Source: Avena insularis (Eukaryota > Streptophyta > Magnoliopsida > Poales > Poaceae). Taken from it: a DNA stretch of 64,000 nucleotides. The notes beneath the pieces were generated by a model. It was not told where the DNA came from. It ran no database searches and worked only from the letters and a program-made list of their open reading frames with translations. Every line of letters begins with the position of its first letter. The first letter of the stretch is position 1. Below are positions 47,665-59,268 of the stretch, one piece after another. The translations under genes were made by a program, and so were the position numbers. Where the stretch lies: positions 465,381,650-465,445,649 of the forward strand of contig CM042684.1 of the NCBI GenBank assembly GCA_023614405.1, given 5' to 3'.

Positions 47665-47764
47665 CGATCTAAATTAATTGACTTGGATTTGTCTAGACAT
47701 GTTTTAGTGCTAGATATATCCGAATCTAGACAAAATAAAGTCAATTATTTTAGATCGGAGGAAG
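47665..47764. mobile_element. Stowaway MITE with a damaged end, inside the Helitron
   Basis: It shares the GACTTGGATTTGTCTAGA ... TCTAGACAAAATAAAGTC core of the 43878 MITE. The right end, TTTTAGATCGGAGGAAG, is present; the left has lost its CTCCCTC. TA lies at 47663-47664 and 47765-47766. Confidence 0.75.
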
Positions 47765-47839
47765 TACAAATGTTTACTTAGAAGGAAAAAGATAAAGAGA
47801 GGCGTCGCACGCGTCTCTCTCCTGTGCGGCGCGCTAAGA

Positions 47840-48480
47840 TTCATGAAAACGGAATTGTTGCTGCTGCGTGGCCCCACAATCTTATCTCTTATCTCTTCCG
47901 TCTCGAGCTATTTTTCCTCACCACACAATCTCTGTGTCTCTCGCCAGGGGAAGAGCAGCTTCGACGTCAATAACCTTGAGGAGGAGGCGCAAGTCACCGA
48001 CGCAGGGAGGGCTCTGCCAGGCCGCTGGCGACGAGCGTGATGAGGAGGCTTACGCCCTGTGTGCGGACGCCGCCTCTGACGAGCATGAACCGTGGGAGGC
48101 GGCCGCCGTCGAGCACGCGTCGGAAGAGGCAGCAAGCGACGAGCGCGAGGATGCGGCTTTCGCCGCCGCCGACAACGAGAAAGCGCCGGAGGAGGCCGTC
48201 GCCGCAAACCCGTGTCGTGGGAGGCCGTCGCCGCCGAGCATGCGTTGGGGGGAGTCCGCCCACGAGCACTCTGCGAGGACGCGCCGCCAAGCACGAAGCG
48301 GGAGAGGACGCCGTCGACGAGCGTGAGGAGGAGGTCGATGCCAGCAAGGGCGAGGAAGGCCGCTGCCGACAAGCAGATGGAGGTGCGCGTGATGACGAGT
48401 CAGGCACCCCTGCGCAAATGCTTGGCCGATTTTTCCTCTCCTCTGCTCCTTGATTCGTGGATGTTTTTCATCTCTTGATG
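47840..48480. other. GC-rich block in the Helitron, possible captured fragment
   Basis: About 65% GC with long frames in nearly all phases (for example 47868-48326 plus and 48050-48565 minus), which is what high GC produces. None shows a domain. It may be a captured gene 5' region; I give no function. Confidence 0.3.
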
Positions 48481-48602
48481 ATTTAGTGGAAATACTCATG
48501 GATTTTTTTTTTGCATTGAACTGTCTTTGTGAGCGGTTCCATAGCTGCATAATTTGAAGTAGCAATTAGCAAGCACAATTGTTTTGGCAGTTCGGGCACG
48601 AG

Positions 48603-48790
48603 GAATTTGGCAGCTAGGCCTGGGATTAAGGCAGCTAGGTATTGGGAATTTGGCAGCTAGGCCTGGGATTAAGGCAGCTAGGTATTGGGAATTTGGCAGC
48701 TAGGCCCTGGGATTATGGCAGCTACGTGCTGGGCAACTAGGTGTTGTGAATTTGTCGGGGAATTTGGCAGCTAGGACCTGGAATCATGGG
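48603..48790 (+). repeat. 43-bp minisatellite built from TGGCAGCTAGG half units
   Basis: Perfect 43-bp units at 48603-48645 and 48646-48688, then decaying copies to 48790. Each unit is two related 21-22 bp halves (AATTTGGCAGCTAGG... and ATTAAGGCAGCTAGG...). Confidence 0.85.
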
Positions 48791-49019
48791 TTCTGTGGCT
48801 TGTGACCCTGCTCTGCGCCCCCGAGCATGCAACAGAGAGTCATTGAGCATGAAGAAAATGTTGGTCCTGTCGAACACGAGAAGGATGTCGCACTGAGCCA
48901 TCAACGACAAGCACATGGAGGTCTAGGCGCCATGAGGAGTCCGGCGATCTTTTGCTGAGATGCTTGCGTAACTTAATTTGGAGTGATCATACTGTACCTC
49001 AATTCTTTTAGAGGACCTG

Positions 49020-49365
49020 AATTCTTTCACCTAATTATTAATCTGGTAATTAGTATGGATTGAATATGGCAATTAAAGTTAATTAATCGGGCAGCTAGAA
49101 CCTAAATACATCTGTTCTAATTAATCTAGCAAACCTAGCAATTATTGACAGATTAACCTGTCAACTAGGTCTAATTAATATGGCAACTAAGTCTAATTAT
49201 TCGGTTAACTACTACTCCTTACTACCAATTGAACATGGCAATCGGGTGAAATTAATCTTATGATAGTAATATGGTAATTACACATAATTAATCTGACAAT
49301 TAGGGACAATTGAATCTAGGAGCTTAGTCTAACTAATCTGACAATTAGTACTAGTCTACCGATTA
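49020..49365 (+). repeat. Degenerate AT-rich repeat, TTAATCTGRCAATTAG type
   Basis: About a dozen loosely spaced copies of AATTAATCTGGCAATTAG-like words, with intermediate forms such as AATTAATCGGGCAGCTAG (near 49081) linking it to the minisatellite at 48603-48790. Confidence 0.6.
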
Positions 49366-49766
49366 GGATCCGCGTGTCTACGGTCGAACAACGCAAAAAA
49401 GCATGCCAGAAACTTAGCCCCACCAAAAACATGTGGATTAGAAGCGATTGCCGTGCATAGTAGCAGTGGGTCGAATAAATTATGATGTCGACACCGAATC
49501 CTACGCACTGGATTTAATCCGTCTGCAATATATTTACTAATATGGGCCGCCGCGCGGCTGTGCTCTCGTGCGGTGCCGCGGCCTAGCATCGTCCTACTTA
49601 GAAAGAAAGGCTTTAAGTGACTTGGCATATACTTATAGCCGGCAGCTCGCTACTTATTGTTCTTGCTCTGAGAGCGCCGTTGCTTAGGTTCCTTCGACGT
49701 TCGATGGTTGGACACCGCCGCCACCAACCAGATCTCCGGTCACCGCAGCAGCCCTTCCCACCCGCC

Positions 49767-49888
49767 GATTCCCTGTCTCCGATTCCCCCGGTGTGCGCCG
49801 GACCCTGCAGGACGCTGAGGCGCGGACGATTCCCTGTCTCCGATTCTCCCAGGGTGCACCAGACCCTGTAGGCGCTGAGGAGCACCAG
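49767..49888 (+). repeat. 61-bp tandem duplication
   Basis: GATTCCCTGTCTCCGATTC starts at 49767 and again at 49828. The two copies match apart from scattered substitutions and small indels near the end. Confidence 0.8.
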
Positions 49889-50777
49889 GCTGTTTTCCCA
49901 AATCAATGTCTCCAAATTCGCCACCAAATTCCACCCCCGGTTCCACACCACCGTCAACCGCCACGCTGTAGTCGCCGAACACTCCCACCGCCGCCATTGT
50001 GGCCATGTCAGAGCTCAATTTGGGGTCAGGTGCTTCGAGATTGATCTGGGCGGCGAGCGAGCGGCCAACCATCCTCTTCCAGTTACAGGTACTGGTACTG
50101 GTAGTCGACCCCCTAAGAACCTCCTCACATGGGTGCAGAAGCCACGTGCTTCACTACTACCAATACTAGAATATCGTTCTCCGTCAGCGGCCGGTATCTT
50201 ATGATATAGAGAACCCCGAATGCCTATGCAATTTTCAAGAGAAAACTGACTAACTGAGGATAAATAATTGATTTGTTAGTTTAGTTTTGGGTATGAATTG
50301 ATAAGCACGAAGGACTTGAGTAGGAATGCCATGTTAAGTATTACAACATGGAGGTCAGGGTGTCTAGCTGCCAGCTGCGCTTGGTCTGGCCGACAGAAGT
50401 GTTGAGCAGCAACAACAAAGTCCTTTCTGATAGTCAGTTGTGTATTCGCTGATCTTTAGGCCTGAAAATCTGAGAATATCTTCCTTATCAAGCCAGGTTC
50501 TGTCTGTAATATATTCGTAATATATACAGCTATTTGGTTTCTATGAATTTGAAGTTTACCCTACATCTTGTACTACATATTATTACCACAACTATGTACT
50601 TTTGTGAGCAGCGAACTGTGCTGAATTCTTGATAACCTGTTCTATTTATCAGTCTTGTGCGCTGCCACATTCCTAATAAGTAACTCACAATTCATACTTT
50701 TTGCAAATTGTTCTGGGTTAGCATTGTGTTCCTTATCAAAGTTCTTGTACCTTGACTGAGAAAACCATTTTTTTCAG

Positions 50778-50830
50778 GCAAGAAGGATGAGAAGAAAGCG
50801 ATAGAAGATCTGGTTATTTGCCTATAGAGA
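50778..50830 (+). pseudogene. Exon-like fragment in the Helitron
   Basis: A polypyrimidine tract and CAG (50768-50777) precede an A/G-rich stretch reading KKDEKKAIEDLVICL in one frame, then a stop. This looks like a captured exon start; the parent gene is not recognised. Confidence 0.35.
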
Positions 50831-50998
50831 AGTGGCGGATGCATGTCAGTCTACTAGCTTATGTATCTCTGGGTACTATTTCATAGGACCCTATCTCATA
50901 TTCTCTTATCTCTGATGCTTTTTTGTTGATCCACTATTAGTCATGATGCTATGTTTCCTGGTGGTTACGATGACCTCTCTTTTCTATTTCATCAAATA

Positions 50999-51066
50999 CT
51001 CTTTCTGTTCCACAATATAAGCATTTTTAGCTTACTAAAAAAGCTTATATTGTGGAACGGCGGGAG
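50999..51066. mobile_element. Short Stowaway-type MITE hairpin
   Basis: 68 bp, CTCTTTCTGTTCCACAATATAAG at one end and its inverse at the other, TA at 50997-50998 and 51067-51068. Confidence 0.85.
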
Positions 51067-52242
51067 TACTATCAATAACCGATAGTCCAAAACTGAATCT
51101 TGTTATTTTCATACAAATGAAAATGATACCGATGTAATTTTGTTTTGTAAAGTGAACTTGTTGTCCAACTCACTTCCTATTTCACTTTTGGAGGTAAGAT
51201 AGATGGACTAAAACTGAGTATTTCTTTTCCATGCCGAGTAAAACGTTCCTAATATTATTTCTCTTTATTTTTCAGTATTGCTGGAACTAATAGATGCAGG
51301 GCAGCAAGCAGTAGTTTGTCAAACTCTCATTTTGGAGAAAATCTGGCGAAGGTTGTGTTTATTGTATTTTGTTGATTGTTTATCTTGTTTAGGCCCCGCT
51401 TGGTTCCCTGGATTTTAGGGGTGTAAATTTTACGGACTAATCGAGATCCCACTAAACCGCCGCATACTCTGTAATATACGGATCTGATCGGTAAATGAAA
51501 CAACAAACAAGCGGGTCTTAGAGGGAATCTGGCGGTCGTTTCAGCAGTCACATCATGACATTTCAGTAGAACTTAGATTAAACCAGCATCTGATGACTAC
51601 CTGGAGCACCATGGATGCTATGCTTATTTGCAAACAGTGAGCTATCTCTTTTCTTTAATTTCAGGAAAATATATGCTCACCTTTTTTTAGGAAAACATGG
51701 ATGCATCCATCTTATTATTTCACTATCCACAATATCACTTGTAATCAAAATTTTCGTTTGTTGTCATATTATATGCATGTATTGTGTATGCCGTAGCACG
51801 TGTCGGGATTGGAAACAAAGGGAGGTTGTGCGTCACGCTGAGCAAGTTGTTCGCTTGCGTGTGGATGGGTGTGTGGCGGCACCATACGAGGAAGAGCGAT
51901 GTGTTTGGGTTCGTCTGCGTGCTCTCGTGCGTTTCGTGCGTGTAGGCTTAGGGTTGGAATTGGGCTTTGTCTTACTGGGCCTGGAGGGTATCACTTAAAA
52001 AATATTTTTCTACTTTTTGGTTATATTCAGAAAGAAGAGAGTAGAGAAACAAAGGGCTTAGAACTTCATAAATAGTCCAAACCTTTTTGAAAAGTTGCAG
52101 ACTTGTTAATGAAAACTCAAACCAATGTGTTGCTGATTTCTAGATGCAACATATGGGATGTTCTCTGTCTGAACATCAAGGGAGCCGCACCTGCATTTTC
52201 ACGTAGGTGCTTCGCAGATCAAATTTCCTTGTTTTCTTTCAG

Positions 52243-52282
52243 TACTTGTTGATGCAGCGATGTTGGATCCAGATCATCCTAT
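52243..52282 (+). pseudogene. Exon-like fragment between splice-like signals in the Helitron
   Basis: 40 bases between TTTTCTTTCAG (to 52242) and GTAAGT (from 52283), reading LVDAAMLDPDHPM in one frame. Good splice borders and an open frame suggest a captured exon. Parent gene not recognised. Confidence 0.45.
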
Positions 52283-52308
52283 GTAAGTTGGGGAGAAAAC
52301 TAATATTA

Positions 52309-52385
52309 CCTCCGTTCCATAATATAAGACTTTTAGAAAGCTAAAACAATTTGCTTAAAAAGCTTATATTATGGAACATAGAGAG
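52309..52385. mobile_element. Short Stowaway-type MITE near the Helitron 3' end
   Basis: 77 bp, CCTCCGTTCCATAATATAAG and its inverse CTTATATTATGGAAC, TA at 52307-52308 and 52386-52387. It is the same type as 50999-51066. Confidence 0.82.
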
Positions 52386-52941
52386 TACCATTTTGATCTT
52401 GGAGGAGACGAGAAGCCTACCCTCTCATGAAAACAAGCAAGAAGCAAAAAGATATCGTTACTACACCTTCTGTGAAAACAAGGTCTAAGAGGCAAAAACA
52501 TGTTCTTATTTTAGAAGACAGAATATATGTTTTAAAATATAAAGAACATGCAATAGTTGAACACTTAAAGAATACATGAGCGTGCTATTTAGCTCTTAAC
52601 TATGGAGATGGGAGGAGGTCAGCGAGTAGAAAATTTAATTAAATGGAGTATGACTCACATTGGTTTCTATCACCGCACATTTTTCATTTTATGCCATGTC
52701 GTGTTGGACAAAAAAATAATTTGCCGTAGCACTGCACGGCCATTCAACTAGTAAAATTAATAAAACCAGGAGCTACTAAGTCCAAGACCTAAACTCTGCC
52801 CAAGTCGAAGACATTGACAAGTTCTCAAACAAGTTTTTTTTGAGTAACTCAAATAAGTTGATTTCTATGTGGAAGGGACTAAGGTGCCCAATTTTGTTTG
52901 TCAAAGAATTCCCATAATTTTTAAAATAAACATATACTACC

Positions 52942-53427
52942 TGACATGGGTATACCCTACAGGTACTTGAGTTTGGTATATACGGTCCAGATACGGCAGA
53001 AGCTTATCGCGTTGCCAAGGCCCAATGGAGAATTCGAGTGGCCCACGGACTCTCGATTGCTTGTGAGACAAGAAGAAACTTAAGATAGAAAGTTCAAAGG
53101 GAAAACCCTAATCTGTAACCGACTCGACCTGCTACCCGAGACCTAGCCTATCTATATAAAGGCTAGGAGGGGGCGGCGAGGAGGACAATCACCACCCTAG
53201 TTTCCACAACCCTCGCCAGATTGCATCTGCGCGACCCTGTAATCTTCGATTCCTTCGTTAATTCCAAGAGCAGACAAGTAGGAGTAGGGACCTCTACGAG
53301 GCCTGAACCTGGGTAAAACTTGTGTCCCCGTGTGCTTGTTTGCTAGCCGATTGATGCCTCCAGCGGTCCCTACTTCTCCAAAACCCAAGTCCATAACAAT
53401 GAGCATTGACGAGTTAAACCCTCGCCA
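52942..53427 (+). repeat. 5' LTR of the Tat-like Gypsy
   Basis: It begins TGACATGGGTATACCC and ends CCTCGCCA, about 486 bp, followed after one base by the PBS-like TTGACACCGTCTGTGGGAAC (53429-53448). A TATA box TATATAAA is at 53153-53160. The end positions are inferred from the PBS. Confidence 0.65.
53153..53160 (+). promoter_or_regulatory. TATA box of the Gypsy LTR
   Basis: TATATAAA in the middle of a short GC-rich LTR segment, about 270 bases before the LTR end. Confidence 0.6.
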
Positions 53428-53448
53428 ATTGACACCGTCTGTGGGAAC

Positions 53449-55168
53449 TGGGAGTGCTGATGTCGCGGCTTCTTCGGCCCCGTCAACCACGATCTACAAC
53501 TCTGCAACAACGGAGATCCGCCAGCTCATCGGCGCATTCGACTTCACCGTCCACACGTCGGCCACTCGTCCGACTTTCGAGTCCGTGGGCGATGGAATCA
53601 GCTTGGCGATTGGGATCTTCCGCTTCCAAGTCGGTCAATTGGGCACGCTTCGTATGCCTGACCAGCCGACGACACCCGCGATTGCTCCAGCATCATGGTT
53701 CCCGCCACCAATCGGCAGCCTCAGCGATCTCAACACTTCAGCAACAGCTGGGAGTACGGACAGCGACAGCAGTCGCGGATCCGATCTGGGTGATCTAGCC
53801 ATAGAAGGTGGAGCCTACGGCTCCGGATCTAAAAGCTGTGGGAGCAACAGCTTCCCCAACCACTTCATCTGCACCATCATCAACGCGGGCGATACTACCG
53901 CCAATCGCGAAAACATTGGTACCGGATCTAGCACCGGACCGCCCAACGGCAGCACGCCCAATGGCACCAGACCACCCAACGGCAGTACGCCCAATGGCGA
54001 CCCCACCAACGGTGGCAACAACGCGCCCATCAACAACGGAGCCGGTGGAGGACCGACGCTCACGGCGAATGAGAACACCGGTGATCGCATGCAGATCCAC
54101 CTCAATGACAACGAGTGGGCCTATTGTCGCGAAGCTCTACGGGGCAATCCTCTACCCCCAACACACCACAAGACATGCTAATGGGCTACCATTGGCCGCT
54201 AAAGGAGGAATTCAAGCGCCATCAACAGGTGATCACGCAACTCGAAGCGCGCAGAAAGGCGGCGGATGAGTCGAGTCTTCGACGAGCTGGGCTCTCCTCC
54301 CACGGAGGATCCTCCTCCAAAGGCAACGAGTACGTTGCCAACAAGAGGCGATCTCGACTGGCCCACCTCACCGAGCAAGAAAGCGTAGAGGCTGCGAAAG
54401 TCCTCGACTTCAGCTCTATGATAGTCGACACGCGGGGCAACGTGCTCCCAAAAACGCCGCAAGCTGCGGTAACGGCGGCCACCCTGTACCTCCTCAACAA
54501 CCAGCCTCCGGCTGGAGATCCGCGAGCTGCCATGCACCGATCTACGATCGCGGGCCTGGGACTAATCGAGGCCGCCCTCGACAAAGAACCAACACCAGAG
54601 CCGAAGAAAAGTAAGGCTCTAGAAAAGTATTACTCGTACTCCTCTAGTGACGACAGTGACGATCTGTCACGGCGGCGTCGCTCACGGTGGCATGACCGCG
54701 ACTACGATGCACGCGATGACCTCACACAGCGCAAAGTCGACAAGATGCAGGCAAGACGCGCTCGTTCGACTGACTCAGAAGAAGACGAGACTGAGCTCTG
54801 CGGCGCCAGATGCTTCAGTAGGGCCATCAGGCAGAAGCCAATGCCTAAGGGGTTTAAACAACCTCCCACGCGGATCCATTCATAGCTGGGAAGAGCTGGT
54901 CTACAGCTTCATGCGCAATTTCAAGGGCACTTACAAAAGGCCCGTGTCAATCGAAGAACTGAGAAGCAGCCAGCAAAGATCGGGCGAATCGCTACGCTCG
55001 TACATCCAGAGGTGGTCTATCATCAAGAACTCCACAGAAAACATCTCGGAGGACCGCGCAATCGACGCGTTCAAGCGGCATTCGCCGTATAGAGCTCAGG
55101 GAGGAGCTGAGCCGCTCGAAGCCCAAAATGATCGACCACCTGATGGAAATCGCGAATCGATGGGCTGA
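53449..55168 (+). pseudogene. Gypsy gag with internal deletion and frameshifts
   Basis: Low-complexity Pro/Asn/Gly/Thr-rich N-terminal part (53449-54181, with PNGSTPNG repeats), then a charged linker (54178-54885, SSSDDSDDLSRRRRSR). The gag core (SWEELVYSFMRNFKGTYKRP, SIEELRSSQQ, SLRSYIQRW) is in another frame at 54880-55100. The core follows MPKGFK almost directly, so the N-terminal half of the gag domain appears deleted at about 54860. Confidence 0.75.
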
Positions 55169-56498
55169 CGGAGAAGACTCGGTGAAAAACCGTACCTACT
55201 CTGATGACGACGATGACCTCGGGCGCAGACGCGACCGCCGAGGCAAACGTGGGATGCGCGTCTATGACGACCGCGACGAGGTCAATATGGTCACAGCCGG
55301 CTACGCCAATAAACGTGATGACAACCGCAACAGCGGATACCGTAGTGGTGGATACCGTGACAGTGGAAAAACCACGCAGGTGTGGCAACGCCGCACTCGT
55401 GAAGAGGCACCCACAACATCTATCGAGGACAAACTATCCGGGCCATGCAACATGCACTTCTACATCGACAAGCACGATCGCAAGAAGAAATCTAGCCACC
55501 TTCTCAAGGACTGCCGCGAGTTCCTCAAACTCCACGAGGGCCTGGCCCGGATGAATCGCGATACTGTCAACAGGGGCTATGGAGCCGCCCCCGACACTGT
55601 GGCACATGGAGCTCCTCTACCACTGCCCGAACCACCACCACCCGCGGCTGCGCCGGTCCAGCATCATGGAGGAGAGCCATACCCACGAGCCGTGGGCAAC
55701 ATGGGGATGATCCAAAAAGGACGTCCCTCAAATCGAGTGCAGAAGGCCATCACTCGCCAAGTCAACTTGGCGATAAACTCTCCACCTACCACCACTGAGT
55801 ACCTCAGTGGAAGCGACTCCTGCATCACCTTCGACAAGCGTGACCACCCGTGCCAAGTTCCTTGTCTGGGCCACTGTCCCCTCATACTCGAGGCGTGGAT
55901 CGGGGGCTTCGACATGAGTCGCGTCTTCATGGATGGCGGCAGCGACATTAACCTCATGTTCGCGAGTACCTTGCGTGCGATGAGGATCCCTCTGACGTGT
56001 CTGGAAGTTTCAGACATGACGTTCCACGGTATCGTCCCAGGGAAAGGCATATATCCCCTAGGCAAAATCAACCTCGACATCATCTTCGGCACGCCGCAAA
56101 ATTTTCGGTGAGAGCGCATCGACTTTGAAGTCGTCGGCTGGCCTTCACAATACCACTGCATCCTTGGACGTGTCGCGTTCGCAAGGTTCATGCCAGTGCC
56201 GCACTACGCCTACTTGCAAATGAAAATTCTAGGTCCAAACAGCGTAATCATAATCAATGGCAACTTCGAGAGGTCCGACAGCTGTGACAGGGAATTCAAA
56301 AAAATCTCCCAGTCCATCGGCATGCAGGAGGAACTCGCAAGATTAAAAGAGTCGACAGACAACAGTCTGCCTCCCCTGAGCAGGTCAAGTTCACCCTACC
56401 TGTCCTTCGACTCGTCGGTGCACACGAAGAAAGTCCAGGTCCACCCAACGGACCCGACCAAGACGGCCCTCGTCGCCAACAACTTGAGTTCCGCATAG
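55128..56498 (+). pseudogene. Gypsy gag C-terminus and protease, nonsense-interrupted
   Basis: One frame carries the gag tail with an RRRDRRGKRG basic patch, a proline stretch (PLPLPEPPPPAAAP) and an aspartic-protease-like region (RVFMDGGSDINLMFA, DGGS instead of D[ST]G). An in-frame TGA at 56109-56111 breaks it. The same frame continues to a TAG at 56496-56498 and on into the RT linker. Confidence 0.75.
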
Positions 56499-58469
56499 GA
56501 ACTCGCGCTCGTCGAATTCCTCCGTGAGCACTGGGAGATCTCCGCCTGGTGTCCAGCGGACATGCTAGGAGTTCCCAGGGAATTCGCCGAGCACTCACTT
56601 AACGTGAATCCAGACGCAAGGCCAATCAAGCAGACAATTCGGTGACTGTCTGAACCAAGGGCAAAGGCAGTTGGAATGGAGATCAACAGGCTCCTCGACG
56701 CAAAATTCATACGCGAGATCAAGGAAAGCACTTGGCTCGCTAACACAGTGCTTGTGCCTAAAAAGACACGGATATCATGCGGATGTGCGTGGACTTCACC
56801 TCCTTAAATAAGCACTGCCCAAAGGATCACTTCCCATTGTCGCGAATCGACCAAATCATCGACTCCACCACGGGATGTGAGCGTCTCTGCTTCCTTGACG
56901 CCTACTTAGACTATAATCAGATTCGAATGAAGGAGGAGGATAAGGAGAAAACGACATTTACGACGCCCTTTGGTGTGTTCTGCTACAACACGATGCCCTT
57001 TGGGCTAAAAACATAGGAGCCACCTATCAGCGGTGCATGCAAGCTTGCCTCAAGAATCAACTTGGTCGCAACATCCAAGTCTACGTTGACGACATCGTCA
57101 TCAAAACCAAAGAGGAAGCCTCACTAATCGACGATCTACACAAGACCTTCGCCAACCTCGACCGCTACCGGATCAAGCTCAATCTAGACAAATGCGCCTT
57201 TGGCGTGCCATCTGGGCAGTTACTCGGGCATCTCATCTCCGCGAGGGGGATCGAAGCAAACCCGAAGAAAATAAAGGCCATATTGGCCATGGAGAAGCCA
57301 AAGAACGTAAGAGGCGTCCAACAGCTGGCTGGGCGAATCGCGGATCTCAGTCGATTCATCAGTCGCATGGGCGAAAAGGCATTGCCCTTCTACCAACTTC
57401 TCCGCAAAACTGACAAATTCGAGTGGACAGACGAGGCACAAGAAGCATTCGAGGACCTCAAACATTTACTATCCACCTCGCCAGTACTAGTGACTCACAC
57501 GAAAAAGAGCCGCTATTGCTCTACATCTCCGCCACCAACCAGGTGGTCAGCACGGTGCTTGTGGTGGAACGAGCCGAAGAAAACAAGGTCCAGGGGGTCC
57601 AGCGCCTAGTCTACTACCTCAGCGAGGTGCTCACGCCAACAAAACAGCGGTACCCGCACTACCAGAAGATGGCGTATGGCCTCTTCATGACATCCAGAGC
57701 CAGGCAACTGCGCCACTACTTCCAGGAGCACACAATCGTGGTGGTCAATGACGCCCCGCTCGGGCATATACTCAATAACCCTGATGCCACCGGGCGAGTC
57801 GCGCTTTGGGGAATCGAATTGTCTCCACGAGACATCACATACGAAAAACATGACGCGATCAAGTCGTAGGTACTACCTGATTTCCTCGTGCACTGGATGG
57901 AGAACCAGCTCCCCGACAAGCCAGATATGTCCTACCTCTAGACAATGCACTTCGATGGGTCCAAACAAAAGGACAGAGCTGGCACAGGTGTCATACTGAC
58001 ATCGCTTCAGGGAGACAAGCTAAAATACATTCTGCGAATGCAGTTTACCACCTCCAATAATGAAGCTGAGTATGAAGCTCTGATCCATGGGATGCGGATG
58101 GCAAAAGCCTACGGCGCCAAAAGGCTCATCATCTACGGCGAATCGAAACTGGTGGTCAACCAAACGATGCACGAGTGCGACGCACTAAATGACAACATGA
58201 TCGCCTATCGCGACCTCTACGACACACTTGAAGGGGACTTCGACAGCTGCGAGCTGCGACATGTGGGTCGTGAAAGCAATGAAGAGGCGGATCTCCTCGC
58301 CAATATTGGCTCCACCTGCGCCCCATACCACCTGGGGTATTTCTCGAACGCATCTGCGAACGCTCCATCAAGCCAAAGGCTCCAGAGAAGAAAGCAAGCG
58401 CGTCAACGGACTCGGGGGCTACGCTACCCAATGAGCCAATGGCGCTCGACAACCTGGAGCTTGATATAG
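56499..58469 (+). pseudogene. Gypsy RT and RNase H, multiply broken
   Basis: RT: MCVDFTSLNKHCPKDHFPLS (56780), CFLDAYLDYNQIRM (56890), TPFGVFCYNTMPFGLK (56970-57012), then a frame break, IQVYVDDIVIKTKE (57075-57115) and GHLISARGIEANPKK. RT-linked RNase H covers about 57423-57869. The additional RNase H (MHFDGSKQKDRAGTGVIL, NNEAEYEALIHGM, YGESKLVVNQ) is at 57945-58300. Stops lie at 56496, 56643, 57014 and 57867; frame changes are near 56770, 57015 and 57500. Confidence 0.85.
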
Positions 58470-58599
58470 GACTCGAAGGACCAATGGATGTCATGATGAT
58501 CGAGCCATCTTGGACAGAACCCTACATCACATATCTACTCAGCAAGAGGCTACCAGATGATCCGACTGATGCGCGACACATCGCGTGACGATCCAAGGC

Positions 58600-59268
58600 A
58601 TTCTCTATCATCAACGACGAACTGTACAAGCGCAACATCACAGGAGTGCTCCAACGGTGCGTCTCCAACGGGGACGGAAGGGCCGTCCTCCTCGACATCC
58701 ACGAAGGTACTTGCGGGCACCATGCTGGCAGTCGCGCCCTCGTCACCAAAGCTCTACGAGCTGGATTCTACTGGCCCACGACCACGCGTGACGCCAAGGA
58801 CATCGTCCAGCGCTGCAACGCTTGCCAACGATTCGCGGACAAACCTCACGCACCTGGCGCGGAACTCCGACCAATACCATTGGCTTGTCCCTTTGCGCAA
58901 TGGGGACTCGACATGGTCGAAAAGCTCCCGAAATCCTCGCAAGGAGGCTACGTCTACCTCTTGGTCGCAGTCGACAAATTCACCAAGTGGATCGAGGCCA
59001 TGCCGGTGACAAATCAATCAGGGGCTAGTGCTATCAAGTTTTTCAAGTCCATTGTCTAACGCTTTGGAGTGCCACACATCATCATCATGGACAATGGGAC
59101 GAACTTCACCTCCAAGGAGTTCCAGGAATTCTGCGAAAACCTGGGAATCAACATAAGCTATGACTCAGTGGCTCACCCATAGACCAACGGTCAAGTCGAA
59201 AAGGCTAACGGCCTCGTCTGCGGTGGAATCAAGAAACGACTCCTCCAGCCACTCGAACAAGTCACCGG
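58600..59268 (+). pseudogene. Gypsy integrase, truncated by a Copia LTR
   Basis: The zinc-binding HHCC region (IHEGTCGHHAGSRALV ... RCNACQRF) is followed by the core, with Asp in WGLDMVEKLP (near 58907), Asp in MDNGTNFTSKEF (near 59088) and Glu in NGQVEKAN (near 59193). Stops at 59057 and 59179 interrupt it. The frame ends at LEQVTG, where the LTR starts. Confidence 0.83.

Larger units (their letters stand above)
47225..52751 (+). mobile_element. Non-autonomous Helitron, about 5.5 kb
   Basis: The 5' end is TCTATCTATCTATATTATAA after an A (47224). The 3' end is CTAG (52748-52751) followed by T. Seven bases before CTAG lies a GC-rich hairpin, GCCGT-AGCACTGC-ACGGC (52723-52740). Host A and T at the ends fit Helitron insertion between A and T with no duplication. 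TC repeats make the exact 5' base uncertain by up to eight positions. No Rep/helicase frame is present. The body has MITEs, minisatellites, GC-rich blocks and exon-like pieces. The 5' end is about 380 bp from the QCR6 start codon. Confidence 0.75.
52942..59268 (+). mobile_element. Decayed Gypsy element of the Tat/Retand kind
   Basis: LTR, PBS, gag, protease, RT, RNase H and integrase follow in Gypsy order on the plus strand. The element is cut in its integrase at 59268 by a Copia LTR, and its 3' part is not in the window. A second RNase H-like domain after RT (HFDGSKQKDRAGTGV ...) is typical of the Tat lineage. Numerous stops and frameshifts show that it is old. Confidence 0.85.

Noticed and set aside
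47868..48565. Several 130-170 codon frames on both strands in the Helitron
   Set aside because: They overlap in nearly all phases of a ~65% GC block and are Arg/Ala/Pro-rich; expected by chance at that composition.
48603..48790. Regular short repeats considered as a CRISPR array
   Set aside because: Units are contiguous with no unique spacers, and the genome is a plant's; it is a minisatellite.
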